Positions 7,377 to 16,448 of a stretch of 64,000 bases of DNA are shown here, in pieces. A program made the translations under genes and the position numbers. The stretch comes from Microbacterium sp. Root180 (GTDB lineage Bacteria; Actinomycetota; Actinomycetes; Actinomycetales; Microbacteriaceae). The stretch's first letter is position 1, and each line of letters starts with the position of its first letter. The notes beneath the pieces are model-generated. The model was not told the DNA's origin, ran no database searches, and worked only from the letters and a program-made list of their open reading frames with translations. Location of the stretch: assembly GCF_001428485.1 (NCBI RefSeq), contig NZ_LMHS01000003.1:930922-994921 (forward strand). The letters run 5' to 3'.

Positions 7377-7715
7377 ATGGGACAGCTCTACTACGGCGAC
7401 ACCGCAGAGCCGATCGACATCCCCGATCGCCTGCTCGCCCACCTCAAGGTCGTGATCACGACCAAGCTGCGTCGCGCCGAGAGCTTCACGCTCACGTGGC
7501 GCCACCACGACGGCGACGCCGCAGGCCGCTCTTCGCTCTGGCTGCAGGAGTCCATCCCGCTGCGCTTCGTGTTCGAGTCCGCCGAGGCAGAACAGCTCGA
7601 CGCCGGGGCCCTGCAGGACATGGCGCACCGCGCCTCCTCCTCCAGCGGACTGACCGTCGACTTCGATGACCTCCCCGCCGAACGCGGAATCGCGAGTCTC
7701 GCGACCGTCGCCTGA
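7377..7715 (+). CDS. DUF7882-type small protein
   Basis: 112 residues from ATG 7377, chosen because AAGGAGGG lies 6 nt upstream; an in-frame ATG at 7326 lacks such a site. It begins MGQLYYGDTAEPIDIPDRLL and contains AHLKVVITTKLRRAESF and SLWLQESIPLRFVFE. This pattern recalls a short beta-rich family widespread in Microbacteriaceae (DUF7882, formerly often misnamed as a ligase). The role is unknown; its fixed neighbour is a MarR regulator. It has no signal peptide or membrane segment. Family assignment is from memory of the motif, not a search. Confidence 0.7.
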   Translation: MGQLYYGDTAEPIDIPDRLLAHLKVVITTKLRRAESFTLTWRHHDGDAAGRSSLWLQESIPLRFVFESAEAEQLDAGALQDMAHRASSSSGLTVDFDDLPAERGIASLATVA

Positions 7716-7735
7716 CAGGCAGGACCAAAAGAAGC

Positions 7736-7757
7736 GGCCGCGGCGTATGCCGCGGCC
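7736..7757. terminator. Bidirectional hairpin terminator
   Basis: GGCCGCGGC (7736-7744) and GCCGCGGCC (7749-7757) form a perfect 9-bp stem with a 4-nt loop. An A-rich tract precedes it and CCTTCCT follows. It lies between the convergent DUF7882-type gene and the amylopullulanase gene and could serve both. Confidence 0.7.
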
Positions 7758-7775
7758 CCTTCCTCATTCATCCGC

Positions 7776-10700
7776 TCAGCGCATCGGGAAGCAGGGGTGC
7801 TTCGGGCCCGTGCGGTCCTGCTTCTGAACCAGGACCGCCACCGAACGTGCGGGCACCGTCACCGTGCCGGTCGCGGCATCCCAGGTCGTCTTCTTCACCA
7901 CGGCGTCAGAGCCCCGGGACTGCGCGGGCGTGAGCGCGAAGGTGCGTCCGGCAAGCGTCGACACCTTCTGCGTCGTGGCCGCGGGTGAGGCGTTGAACAC
8001 CACCAGCGCCCCCGCCAGAGCCGGGTCGACGTCCGCGCCGACGCGGTCGTCGATGAGCATCACGATGACGCCGGGCGACGCAGCCGGTCCACTGTTCGGG
8101 AAGGTGACCTTCTGCTGGATCAGCTTCGCCGACCCGAGCTGCAGGAGGCCCACCTCTTCGCGCACGCGGAGCAGATCGAGAGCGGATGCCTCGGCCTTCG
8201 CGATGTCGGAAGCGCCGGGCTTGAGCGCCGGGTTCTCGAGGAGCGGCTTCATGAACGACCACTTCTCGGCGTTGTCGGATTCCCGCGGCAGGCCCGACCC
8301 GAAGGTCGACTCCTTTCCGGTCCAGTCGATGCGGTTGAACCAGTCACCCGAGTTGTAGCTGTTGCGATCCAGGGACTTGGAGCGCAGCAGCTCGGTGCCC
8401 GCGTGCCAGAACGATGGAGTCTGCGAGAACGTCGTCGTCGCGAGCGACAGCGTGTTCATGCGGACCCGGTCAGACATCGAGGTGTCGACCGGCAGCTTGA
8501 AGATCTGGTGGTCGAACAGCGTCTCGTTGTCGTGCGCATCGACGTACGTGATCACCTCATCGGGCTGGTCGGCGTAGCCGGCCGGTGAGCCGTTGTAGTC
8601 GAACTCGTCGCCGGCCTTCACCGTGCCGTCGGCGGCCGTCATCGTGAAGTCCCGCAGATTTCCGGCGAGACCGAGCTTGACCAGGTCGGTCTTGCGAGCG
8701 AGGTCGCCGGCCGCATCGCCCGGCACGTCCGGCCGCCCGTTCGGGTCGGTGAACAGGCCGGTTCCGTAGCCCTGGTAGAAGATCGACGAGCCGTCGACGG
8801 GGCTGCCGCCGTGGACGGCGTCGCGCAGCCGGTCGCTGAACGTGCCGATGCCCGTGCCGCCGAGCTGCCCCTGCGTGGCCTGCTCGAAGAGGGCGTTGTT
8901 CGCGACCTCGCCGAAGTTCCAGCCCTCGCCGTACAGATAGATCGCCTTGCCGTTCACGCCGTCGTTCTTGAGGGTGAGCTTGTCGAGCGCAGCGCGGATC
9001 TCGAGCATGTTCTGCTTCGAGTGATGCCCCATGAGATCGAAGCGGAAGCCGTCGACCTTGTACTCGCTCGCCCACAGCACGACCGAGTCGACCATGAGCT
9101 TCTGCGCGACCTCGTGCTCGGTCGCCACGTTCTGGCAGCACGTGGAGGTCTCGACGTTGCCCGCGAGATTGAGGCGGTGGTAGTACCCGGGCACGACCTG
9201 GTCGAGCACGGACTTGTCGCCCTGACCCGACTGGGCGGTGTGGTTGTACACCTCGTCGAGCACGACCTGCAGCCCGAGCCCGTGCAGGGCGCCGACCATC
9301 TCACGGAACTCGTGCACCCGGGCGCCGCCTTCCGGGTCGACCGCGTACGAGCCCTCGGGTGCCGAGTAGTGGTACGGGTCGTAGCCCCAGTTGAAGCCGT
9401 CCTCGTCGGCGACCGCCTCGATGCACGCCTGCTGCTCGGTGCCTGCGGGGCCGTACGACTCGAGGTCGCAGTCCGGCACCGCCTGCGCCGAACGGTCCTC
9501 CTCGATCGACGCGATGTCGAATGTGGGGAGCAGGTGCACGGTGTTGATGCCCGCGTCCACGAGCTGGCGCAGCTGCTTCGTGCCGTCGCTCTTGCGCGTG
9601 AACGCGCGGTAGGTGCCGCGCTCGTCGGCCGGGACGCTCTCGTCGGTGATCGAGAAGTCGCGCACGTGCAGTTCGTAGATCGCCCGGTCGACGGATCGCT
9701 TCACGACGGGGGCCTTCGTCTTCTCCCACTGCTTCGGCTTCCAAGCCTTGTCGTCGAGGTCGATCGCGACGGAGCGCTGCGAGTTGGTCGTCAGGGCGAC
9801 CGAGTACGGGTCGGTCACGAGGTTCTTCTCGATCTCACCCGTGGACGGTGCGTACACGACGACCTCCCACAGGTACTCGTCGCCCGTCAGGGACTTCGCA
9901 CCCTTCACCGTCCAGATTCCGGATGCCTCGTCCCACATCGCCTCGTGACGCTGCGGGTCTCCCCCGGCGCCCGCCTCCCAGGTGAGGAGCGTCGCCGACT
10001 GCGCGGTCGGCGCCCACAGACGGAACGTCGGCTTCTTCTTCGAGAAGGTCACGCCGAGTTCGGCGTCGGCGACCGCGTCTGCGTACAGGTCGTCGAGCAC
10101 GCCCGGCAGCTGAACGCCGGTGTAGGCCCGCAGCGCACCCGCGGCATCGCGCTGCGACACCATGAGCTGACCCTTCAGCAGGGTGGCGGCATCCGCATCC
10201 TCTACGCGCAGCGCGGTGAAGCCGGCAAGCGCGGGGAAGCGCTCCTTCTGCGCCGCGGTGAGCCCGCCGTCGATGCGCGTCAGGTCGTACGCGTCGCCGC
10301 CGGTGATCTCTCCGTTCGCCTGCGCGAGGGATGCCTCGTCCGACGCGTGCAGCTGCCACGTCGCGTCCGCGGCCGCAGAGCCGAGGTCGGCCGGCCACGC
10401 GATCGTCTCGGCGTCGATCCAGTGCGCACGGAGCTCGCCCGTCCCCGCGACGGGCGGGTCGCTCGCCGTGACCGTCAGCACATGAGTCTCGATGTTGTAC
10501 CGGAAGGTGACGACCTTGCCCAGGCTGGCGCTGAAGCTGATGTTCGGGCCGTTCGAGACGCCGCCTGCGCCGTAGTTCTCATCCCACGACAGGTCGTGGG
10601 CGACCTTGACGTCGTACGAGCCGGTGGGCAGGTCATCGGTCGTGTACTGGAACACGCCGTCGCCGTTCTGGTCGAACATCATCGTCGCGAGGCACTCGGG

Positions 10701-13583
10701 CTGCCAGTCCCCCGGGCAGCCGAGCTCGCTCTGCAGCGAGCCGGGGAGCGTGATCTCGTCGCCGTCGGCGGTGGACCAGATGTTCTTCGTGCGGGGGTCG
10801 AAGTAGAACGTGATCTCGCCGCCGTCGTGGTTCAGCACGATGTCGGACCCGCCCGGGGAGCCGCCTGCGCCGTAGTTCTCGTCCCACGACTTCTCGACCG
10901 CGATCTTGTAGGCGTAGTCGCCGGCGGGGAGGTCGTCGACGTGGAGGCGCCAGATGGTGCCGTTCACGAGCTCCATCTGCACGTCCGCGCAGCCGGGCTG
11001 CCAGTCGGCGGGGCATCCGACCTCGCTGTTGAAGCTGCCCGTTACGCTGACGAACTCGTACTCGGTGGGGTCCTGGGGCTCGGGCTCCGCCGGCTCCTCG
11101 GGCTCCTCCGGCTCTTCGGGAATCGTCGTGCTCACGCGGTTGCCCACCGACGCGTAGGTCGAGCCGGCGGAGCGGTTGCCTGCGGCATCCGTGGACACCG
11201 CCCGGTACTCGACGAGCGTGCCCGCCGCGAGGCCGGCCGTGTCGTGGAAGACGCGGGGCGTGGTGTCCTCGGCGGTGCCCAGGGCGTGCCACTCGTCGTC
11301 GCCGACCACGCGCCACGCGAAGCTCGTCTCGGACCACACGCCGTCGGCGACGTCGGCATCCACGGGCGCGACGCCGGTGACGCCCGCTCCAGCCTCGGGG
11401 ACGGTGACGGCGAGGTCGCCGGCCTGTGCGGGCGCGGTGACCTTCTTGTCGGCGGTGAACACGACCGCCGACAGCGCGGGGACGGTCACCGATCCGATGC
11501 CGGCGGAGTCGGTCGTGAAGGCCTGGCCGCCGCCGTACAGCGGGGCGAACGACGCGCCGCTCGTCAGAGTCGGGATCGAGACCGTGCGGGCGGAGGTCGC
11601 ATTGTTCGTCGCGACGAGGTACTCGACCTGGTCGACGCGGTCGACGCGGCTGAACGCGTAGACGCCGGCCGCGGCATCCTCCACGAAGCGCTCGATCTGC
11701 GCGCCGGTCGCCAGGGCGGGGTGACTCGCGCGCAGCTCGGCGAGCCCCGCGATGTGCTCGTAGAGCGGGGCGTCGGTGTCGTACCGGTCGGCCTGGCCGA
11801 GCTGCCCGCCCGTGACGAGCGGCTGGTTCGCGTACTCCGCGGTCTGAGTGGCGAAGAGGCTCTGGCGGGCATCCTTGTCGCCGCCACTGCCCGCGAAGCC
11901 CTGCTCGTCGCCGTAGTAGACGACCGGCTGACCGCGCGTGAGGTACATGAGCTCGTGGGCGAGCTCGTCGCGCTGCTGCGCGTCGGCGCCGGCGAGGAAG
12001 TACCCGACGCGGCCCATGTCGTGGTTGCCGAGGAAGGTCGGCAGCGCGGTGGCCGACGAGTCGGGCGTCGTGTACATGTCGTCACCGGCGAACAGCGTGC
12101 GCAGGCCGCTCGGCTTGCCGCCGGCCCCCGTGCCCTTGGCGTACGCGGTGGCTGCGCTCTGGAAGGTGAAGTCGAGCACCGAGTTCATGTCGGAGTTTCG
12201 AACGTACGGCGAGAGCTTCGCCGGATCGGCGTCGTACACCTCGCCGAACATGAAGAACTCGTCCTTGCCCTGGGCGTGGGCGTAGTCGAGCACCTCGGTC
12301 GACCACTTCTCCCAGAACTCGAAGTTCACGTGCTTGGCGGTGTCGATGCGGAAGCCGTCGATCCCCAGGTCCACCCAGTCCTGGTAGACGTCGACGAAGC
12401 CGTCGACGACGGTCGGATGCTCCGTCATGAGGTCGTCGAGACCCACGAAGTCGCCGAAGGTCACCGACTCGCCGGCCCAGGTCGAGTCGCCCCGGTTGTG
12501 GTACAGCGTCGGGTCGTTCAGCCACGCCGGCACCTTGACGTCCTGGTCGGCGTCGGCGATCACCGGCGTGTACGGGAAGCTCGTCGCGGGATCGAGGGCG
12601 GGGAAGGAGTCGGTGCCGGCGAAGGTCGCCGGGTCGAAGGCCGTGCCGCTCGCGTCGCGGTACGGTTCGGCCTCCTTCGTGATGTAGGTCTGCGCGCCCT
12701 CCGCGTAGGAGATCACGTCGGCCGTGTGGTTCGTGATGATGTCGAAGTACACCTTGATGTCGCGGTCGTGCGCGTCGGCGATGAGCGCCTCGAGCTCGGC
12801 GTTCGTGCCGAGGTGCGGGTCGATCTGGGTGAAGTCGGTGATCCAGTAGCCGTGGTAGCCGGCGCTGGCGTCCGCTCCCGCACCCTGGACCGGACGGTTC
12901 TTGAAGCTCGGGGTCAGCCAGATCGCGGTCGTGCCCAGACCCTCGATGTAGTCGAGCTTGTCGCGCAGGCCCGCGAGGTCGCCGCCCTGGTAGAACCCCT
13001 TGTCGGTCGGGTCGAAGCCGTTCGCCATGCGGTCGCCGGCGATGCCCGCGGTGTCGTTGGACGGGTCGCCGTTGGCGAAGCGGTCGGTCATGACGAAGTA
13101 GAACTGCTCGTCGCTGCCGGCCTGACGGACCGGGTCGGCCACGAGGGCGTCGTCGGCCGCGGTGTAGTCGCCGTCGAGCGCGACCGGCTCGAGCCCGACG
13201 CGCTTGGTGTTGTCGTCGAACACGAAGCGGAGCGTCGCCGGACCGGCGATCGTCAGCGGGATGTTGTCGCCGCCGCCGTTCAGGCCATAAGACTCGGTCC
13301 AGGCATCGTCGAGGGCGACCTTGTACTCGTACGAGCCGGCCGGCACGTCGAACTCAGCCGCGTAGACGCCGGCCGTGCCCGTCTGGGCGAGATCGGTGGC
13401 GTTGCAGTCCGGCTGCCAGTCCCCGGGGCACCCCAGTTCGCTCTGCAGACTGCCGACGAGGGCGACCGTGCGCTCCGCTGCGGAAGCGGGGGCGACGGCG
13501 ATCACACCCCCGGTGAGGACGACGGCCGCCGCGGTGAGGAGGGCGGCGGAACGGCGGACACGTGCTGTTGTCGACTTCGACAA
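7776..13583 (-). CDS. Secreted bifunctional amylopullulanase (two GH13 domains)
   Basis: 1935 residues from a TTG start at 13583, with AGGAG 5 nt upstream. A signal peptide covers residues 1-35 (cleavage near ASA/A). Domains in order: X25-like module 37-133; alpha-amylase GH13 about 155-705 with GFRIDTAKH (nucleophile D414), FMFGEVYD (acid E448) and LGNHDMGR (D522); Fn3-like region to 820; an EEPEEP-type linker; two more X25-like modules (845-940, 943-1040); pullulanase N2/CBM48 region 1050-1290; pullulanase GH13_14 domain with YELHVRDF, DGFRFDLMGH (D1516), YGEGWNFG (E1553) and VDAHDNE (D1685); C-terminal beta domain. It should hydrolyse both alpha-1,4 and alpha-1,6 bonds of starch, pullulan or glycogen outside the cell. 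No LPxTG or transmembrane anchor is visible. Confidence 0.95.
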   Translation of the reverse strand: MSKSTTARVRRSAALLTAAAVVLTGGVIAVAPASAAERTVALVGSLQSELGCPGDWQPDCNATDLAQTGTAGVYAAEFDVPAGSYEYKVALDDAWTESYGLNGGGDNIPLTIAGPATLRFVFDDNTKRVGLEPVALDGDYTAADDALVADPVRQAGSDEQFYFVMTDRFANGDPSNDTAGIAGDRMANGFDPTDKGFYQGGDLAGLRDKLDYIEGLGTTAIWLTPSFKNRPVQGAGADASAGYHGYWITDFTQIDPHLGTNAELEALIADAHDRDIKVYFDIITNHTADVISYAEGAQTYITKEAEPYRDASGTAFDPATFAGTDSFPALDPATSFPYTPVIADADQDVKVPAWLNDPTLYHNRGDSTWAGESVTFGDFVGLDDLMTEHPTVVDGFVDVYQDWVDLGIDGFRIDTAKHVNFEFWEKWSTEVLDYAHAQGKDEFFMFGEVYDADPAKLSPYVRNSDMNSVLDFTFQSAATAYAKGTGAGGKPSGLRTLFAGDDMYTTPDSSATALPTFLGNHDMGRVGYFLAGADAQQRDELAHELMYLTRGQPVVYYGDEQGFAGSGGDKDARQSLFATQTAEYANQPLVTGGQLGQADRYDTDAPLYEHIAGLAELRASHPALATGAQIERFVEDAAAGVYAFSRVDRVDQVEYLVATNNATSARTVSIPTLTSGASFAPLYGGGQAFTTDSAGIGSVTVPALSAVVFTADKKVTAPAQAGDLAVTVPEAGAGVTGVAPVDADVADGVWSETSFAWRVVGDDEWHALGTAEDTTPRVFHDTAGLAAGTLVEYRAVSTDAAGNRSAGSTYASVGNRVSTTIPEEPEEPEEPAEPEPQDPTEYEFVSVTGSFNSEVGCPADWQPGCADVQMELVNGTIWRLHVDDLPAGDYAYKIAVEKSWDENYGAGGSPGGSDIVLNHDGGEITFYFDPRTKNIWSTADGDEITLPGSLQSELGCPGDWQPECLATMMFDQNGDGVFQYTTDDLPTGSYDVKVAHDLSWDENYGAGGVSNGPNISFSASLGKVVTFRYNIETHVLTVTASDPPVAGTGELRAHWIDAETIAWPADLGSAAADATWQLHASDEASLAQANGEITGGDAYDLTRIDGGLTAAQKERFPALAGFTALRVEDADAATLLKGQLMVSQRDAAGALRAYTGVQLPGVLDDLYADAVADAELGVTFSKKKPTFRLWAPTAQSATLLTWEAGAGGDPQRHEAMWDEASGIWTVKGAKSLTGDEYLWEVVVYAPSTGEIEKNLVTDPYSVALTTNSQRSVAIDLDDKAWKPKQWEKTKAPVVKRSVDRAIYELHVRDFSITDESVPADERGTYRAFTRKSDGTKQLRQLVDAGINTVHLLPTFDIASIEEDRSAQAVPDCDLESYGPAGTEQQACIEAVADEDGFNWGYDPYHYSAPEGSYAVDPEGGARVHEFREMVGALHGLGLQVVLDEVYNHTAQSGQGDKSVLDQVVPGYYHRLNLAGNVETSTCCQNVATEHEVAQKLMVDSVVLWASEYKVDGFRFDLMGHHSKQNMLEIRAALDKLTLKNDGVNGKAIYLYGEGWNFGEVANNALFEQATQGQLGGTGIGTFSDRLRDAVHGGSPVDGSSIFYQGYGTGLFTDPNGRPDVPGDAAGDLARKTDLVKLGLAGNLRDFTMTAADGTVKAGDEFDYNGSPAGYADQPDEVITYVDAHDNETLFDHQIFKLPVDTSMSDRVRMNTLSLATTTFSQTPSFWHAGTELLRSKSLDRNSYNSGDWFNRIDWTGKESTFGSGLPRESDNAEKWSFMKPLLENPALKPGASDIAKAEASALDLLRVREEVGLLQLGSAKLIQQKVTFPNSGPAASPGVIVMLIDDRVGADVDPALAGALVVFNASPAATTQKVSTLAGRTFALTPAQSRGSDAVVKKTTWDAATGTVTVPARSVAVLVQKQDRTGPKHPCFPMR

Positions 13584-13663
13584 GGGGACTCCTGGGGAGG
13601 AATGGCACGACGACGTGCCGGGATGCAGTGTGCCGCTGACGCTAGCAAGGGTGACGCCGAATC

Positions 13664-13677
13664 TGCAAGCGCTTACA
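13664..13677. promoter_or_regulatory. cre/LacI-family operator overlapping the amylopullulanase -35
   Basis: TGCAAGCGCTTACA matches the TGnAAnCGnTTnCA consensus of LacI/CcpA-type regulators at every fixed position. It overlaps the proposed -35 (13663-13668) of the leftward gene, a position expected for repression. A degenerate box (GAAAGCGCTCAT, about 13683-13694) follows it. The likely regulator is a LacI-family maltodextrin or glucose sensor encoded elsewhere. Confidence 0.7.
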
Positions 13678-13741
13678 TCGTGAGAAAGCGCTCATCTTCG
13701 CGGGACGGCGCGCGGAGGCATCCGCTTTCCGTTCCCGCTGC

Positions 13742-13755
13742 CGCAACCGCTTGCA
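13742..13755. promoter_or_regulatory. Second cre-like box upstream of the amylopullulanase gene
   Basis: CGCAACCGCTTGCA differs from TGnAAnCGnTTnCA only at its first base. It lies 78 nt (centre to centre) upstream of the box at 13664-13677, a distance compatible with looping between two repressor dimers. Together with the degenerate middle box this makes three sites within 92 bp. Confidence 0.55.
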
Positions 13756-13799
13756 GTGGGTGCCGCGCCGCCCCGCGCCGCCCCGCGCCGTCCCCTCGT

Positions 13800-13865
13800 T
13801 CCGTTTGTGCGGGCGAATGCACGAAATTCACACCGCTCGGCCGCCCATACGCCCGCACAAACGGA
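13800..13865. repeat. Intergenic palindromic element (16-bp arms)
   Basis: A perfect 16-bp inverted repeat: the left arm TCCGTTTGTGCGGGCG (13800-13815) pairs with 13850-13865 around a 34-nt loop. The loop contains AATGCACGAAATTCACACC. There is no T-tract and the element lies between two leftward genes, so simple termination is uncertain. The core CGTTTGTGCG recurs in the element at 35583-35653, suggesting a dispersed family. Confidence 0.65.
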
Positions 13866-13893
13866 TGCTGGCAGGCGGGGCGGGCGATGGGCG

Positions 13894-14349
13894 TCAGCCG
13901 CGCTCCTCGGCCGTCGCGTACGTCGAGCGCTGCTCGATCACGGCGAGGGTGCACCGGGAGATGCAGACGAGCTTGCCGGCGTCGTCCGTGAGGCGGATCT
14001 CCCACACGTGCGACCGGCGGCCGATCGCCGCGGGCGTCGCGGTACCCGTCACCCAGCCCGAGAACATCGGCCGGATGTGGTTCGCGTTGATCTCCTGGCC
14101 GACGACGTGGAATCTCTCGCGGTCCACCGCGAGGTATCCCGCCCATGAGGCGAGGGTCTCGGCGAGCGCCACCGAGGCACCGCCGTGGAGCACCCCCGCC
14201 GGCTGGACGGTCCTCGCGTCGACCGGCATCCGCCCGACCAGGGCGTCGTCGCGCAGTTCGACGATCTCGATGCCGAGATTCTCGATGAGCGTGCCCGACG
14301 CCATCGTCGCGAGGTCGATCGCGGCGACGTCCCCGAACCAGAGGCTCAC
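13894..14349 (-). CDS. PaaI-type hotdog thioesterase
   Basis: 151 residues from a GTG start (complement of 14347-14349) overlapping the citrate synthase stop by 4 nt. The hotdog-fold motif QPAGVLHGGASVALAE (near residues 50-65) contains the HGG typical of PaaI/YdiI-type acyl-CoA thioesterases, and EINANHIRPM follows. It hydrolyses acyl- or aryl-CoA esters in the cytosol. As the last gene of the methylcitrate operon it could release CoA from propionyl- or other stalled acyl-CoAs; this is inferred from position. The true substrate cannot be read from sequence. Confidence 0.85.
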   Translation of the reverse strand: MSLWFGDVAAIDLATMASGTLIENLGIEIVELRDDALVGRMPVDARTVQPAGVLHGGASVALAETLASWAGYLAVDRERFHVVGQEINANHIRPMFSGWVTGTATPAAIGRRSHVWEIRLTDDAGKLVCISRCTLAVIEQRSTYATAEERG

Positions 14350-15530
14350 TCCGCGGCCTCCTCCGCGCGCTCGGCAGCCTCGACGACGGCCGCGTCGGGC
14401 ACGTAGCCCTCGATGTGCCGCTCGTCGGGGCCGTTGTACTCCGACAACGGGCGGATGAGCGCATTGGAGGAGAGCTGCTCCATGATGTGCGCGGTCCATC
14501 CGGTGACACGCGCCGCGACGAACAGCGGCGTGAAGGTGAGGGTGTCGAAGCCGATGAGGTTGTACGCGGGACCGGACGGGTAGTCGAGGTTCGGGTAGAT
14601 GCCCTTGCGCTCGACGAACTGCGACTCGAGGGCGTCGTACAGCGCGGCGACGTCGGGCCGGTCGTAGTGCTCGACGAGGGTGTCGAGCGCCGCCCTCATC
14701 GTCGGCACACGCGAATCGCCGCGCTTGTAGACACGATGGCCGAAGCCCATGATCTTGCGCTTCTGCGCGAGCGCCTCGTCGAGCCACGGGCCGACGTTCT
14801 CGGCCGTGCCGATCTCGTCGAAGATGTGCAGCACCGCCTCGTTGGCGCCGCCGTGAAGCGGACCCTTGAGGGCGCCGATCGCCCCGACGACGGCCGAGTA
14901 CAGGTCGCTGAGCGTCGAGGTGATGACCCGGGCCGTGAAGGTCGACGCGTTGAAGGAGTGCTCGGCGTACAGGACCATCGAGCGGTTGAAGGCGTCGACG
15001 ACCACGTCGTCGGCCTCCTCGCCGAAGGTCATCCACAGGAAGTTGGCCGAGTAGTCGAGGTCGTCGCGCGGCGCGATCGGCTGCTGCCCGCGACGGCGGC
15101 GCTGGCCGTAGGCGACGATCGCCGGCAGGACGGCGAACAGTCGGATGCTGCGCGCCAGGTTCTCCTCGGCGCTGCCGCTGGCGTCGAGCACCGAGCCGGA
15201 GCCCGCGAGATCACGGGCGCCGATCAGGCTGACCGCCGTGCGCACCTCGTCCATGGGGTGGGCGTCGACCGGCACGAGGTCGATCGCGGCGCGCACGTCG
15301 GCGGGAAGCGAGCGATAGGCGCGCTCGGTCGCGCGCAGGTGCTGGAGCTGCACATCGGTGGGCAGCTCGCCGTGCCACAGCAGGTACGCCACGGCCTCGA
15401 ACGGCTGCGTCGCAGCCAGCTCCTGCACCGGATAACCCCGGTAGAGGAGGGAGTTGGTCTCGGGGTTGACCTTCGAGACCGCCGTGTAGTCCACGACGAC
15501 CCCGGCGAGACCCTTCTTGATGTCGGTCAT
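14346..15530 (-). CDS. prpC: 2-methylcitrate synthase / citrate synthase
   Basis: 394 residues. The start MTDIKKG is chosen at the second ATG because AAGGAG lies 7 nt before it and only 1 nt before the first. Citrate-synthase signature elements are HGGANE (near 245), GFGHRVYKRGD (near 285) and NLDYPSG (near 335), carrying the two catalytic His and the Asp. It condenses propionyl-CoA with oxaloacetate to 2-methylcitrate. The length (about 375-395) and position after prpD and prpB identify the methylcitrate-cycle enzyme rather than the housekeeping enzyme. Confidence 0.92.
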   Translation of the reverse strand: MTDIKKGLAGVVVDYTAVSKVNPETNSLLYRGYPVQELAATQPFEAVAYLLWHGELPTDVQLQHLRATERAYRSLPADVRAAIDLVPVDAHPMDEVRTAVSLIGARDLAGSGSVLDASGSAEENLARSIRLFAVLPAIVAYGQRRRRGQQPIAPRDDLDYSANFLWMTFGEEADDVVVDAFNRSMVLYAEHSFNASTFTARVITSTLSDLYSAVVGAIGALKGPLHGGANEAVLHIFDEIGTAENVGPWLDEALAQKRKIMGFGHRVYKRGDSRVPTMRAALDTLVEHYDRPDVAALYDALESQFVERKGIYPNLDYPSGPAYNLIGFDTLTFTPLFVAARVTGWTAHIMEQLSSNALIRPLSEYNGPDERHIEGYVPDAAVVEAAERAEEAAE

Positions 15531-15548
15531 GTTCATGCTCCTTCGCGG

Positions 15549-16448
15549 TCAGCGCTGGATCTGGAAGTTGAAGACGTTCTGGTCGAAGTGGTTGTACTGC
15601 TCGTAGTCGATCAGATCGTAGAGATCGGCGCGATGCTGCATCTCGCCGAGCTTCGACGTGAGGTGGCCGTCCTCGATCAGGGTGTCGAGGGCCCGGGATG
15701 CCGCCCCCATCGCGATCCGCAGCAGCGAGACCGGCCAGATCACGATGTTGACACCCACGCTCTGCAGCTGGTCGACGCTGAAGAGCTCCGACTTCCCGAA
15801 CTCGGTCATGTTCGCGAGGATCGGCACGTCGACGGCCGCGCGGATCGCGGCGAACTCCTCGAGCGTGCGCATGGCCTCGGGGAAGATGGCGTCGGCCCCG
15901 GCATCCACCAGCGCCTTCGCACGGTCGATCGCGGCATCCATTCCCTCGACGGCGCGGATGTCGGTGCGCGCCATGATGAGGAAGTTCGGGTCGCGGCGGG
16001 CGTCGGCGGCGGCGCGGATGCGCTTGATCGCGGTGTCCTCGTCGACGACGGACTTGCCGTCGAGGTGGCCGCACCGCTTGGGGTTGATCTGGTCCTCGAT
16101 GTGCGTGCCGGCAAGGCCCGCGTCCTCGAGGGTCTGGATCGTGCGTGCGACGTTCATCGGCTCGCCGAAGCCGGTGTCGGCGTCGATGATGGCGGGGAGG
16201 TCGGTCATGCGGGCGATCTGCTGCCCGCGGGCGGCGACCTCGCTGAGGGTGGTCAGGCCGATGTCGGGAAGGCCGAGGTCGGCCGACAGCACCGCCCCGG
16301 AGATGTAGACGCCCTCGAAGCCCTTGCGCTCGATGAGCCGGGCGCTCAGCGGATTGAAGGCGCCCGGGAACCGCAGCAGCTCGCCCGAGGCGAGCCGTTC
16401 GCGGAACGCCCGGCGCTTCTCGTGGGCGGGCACGGTCGAGTACAGCAT
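15549..16448 (-). CDS. prpB: 2-methylisocitrate lyase
   Basis: 299 residues, ATG overlapping the prpD stop by 1 nt (TGATG). A member of the PEP mutase/isocitrate lyase superfamily: DADTGFGE (near residue 88) binds Mg, and NPKRCGHLDGK (near 122) carries the catalytic KRCGH loop. It splits 2-methylisocitrate into pyruvate and succinate, the last step of propionate oxidation by the methylcitrate cycle. The family is about 290-305 residues long, so the gene is complete. It is cotranscribed with prpD upstream and prpC downstream. Confidence 0.95.
   Translation of the reverse strand: MLYSTVPAHEKRRAFRERLASGELLRFPGAFNPLSARLIERKGFEGVYISGAVLSADLGLPDIGLTTLSEVAARGQQIARMTDLPAIIDADTGFGEPMNVARTIQTLEDAGLAGTHIEDQINPKRCGHLDGKSVVDEDTAIKRIRAAADARRDPNFLIMARTDIRAVEGMDAAIDRAKALVDAGADAIFPEAMRTLEEFAAIRAAVDVPILANMTEFGKSELFSVDQLQSVGVNIVIWPVSLLRIAMGAASRALDTLIEDGHLTSKLGEMQHRADLYDLIDYEQYNHFDQNVFNFQIQR

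Larger units (their letters stand above)
13584..13893. other. 310-nt regulatory gap upstream of the amylopullulanase gene
   Basis: The region contains the amylopullulanase promoter, with TTGCAG (minus strand of 13663-13668), an 18-nt spacer and TAGCGT (13639-13644). It also contains the cre-like boxes and a 66-nt perfect palindromic element, each listed separately. The short GC-rich tandem CCCGCGCCG occurs at about 13771-13790. No coding region is supported. Confidence 0.6.

Noticed and set aside
10800..11130. Repeated segments within the amylopullulanase gene as a DNA repeat element
   Set aside because: The similarity between about 10560-10750 and 10860-11050 is explained by tandem X25-like protein modules, not by a mobile repeat.
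8811..13991. A very long open frame on the plus strand opposite the amylopullulanase
   Set aside because: The translation is Arg/Val/Gly-rich without domains and results from the GC-rich antisense of a real gene with clear catalytic motifs.
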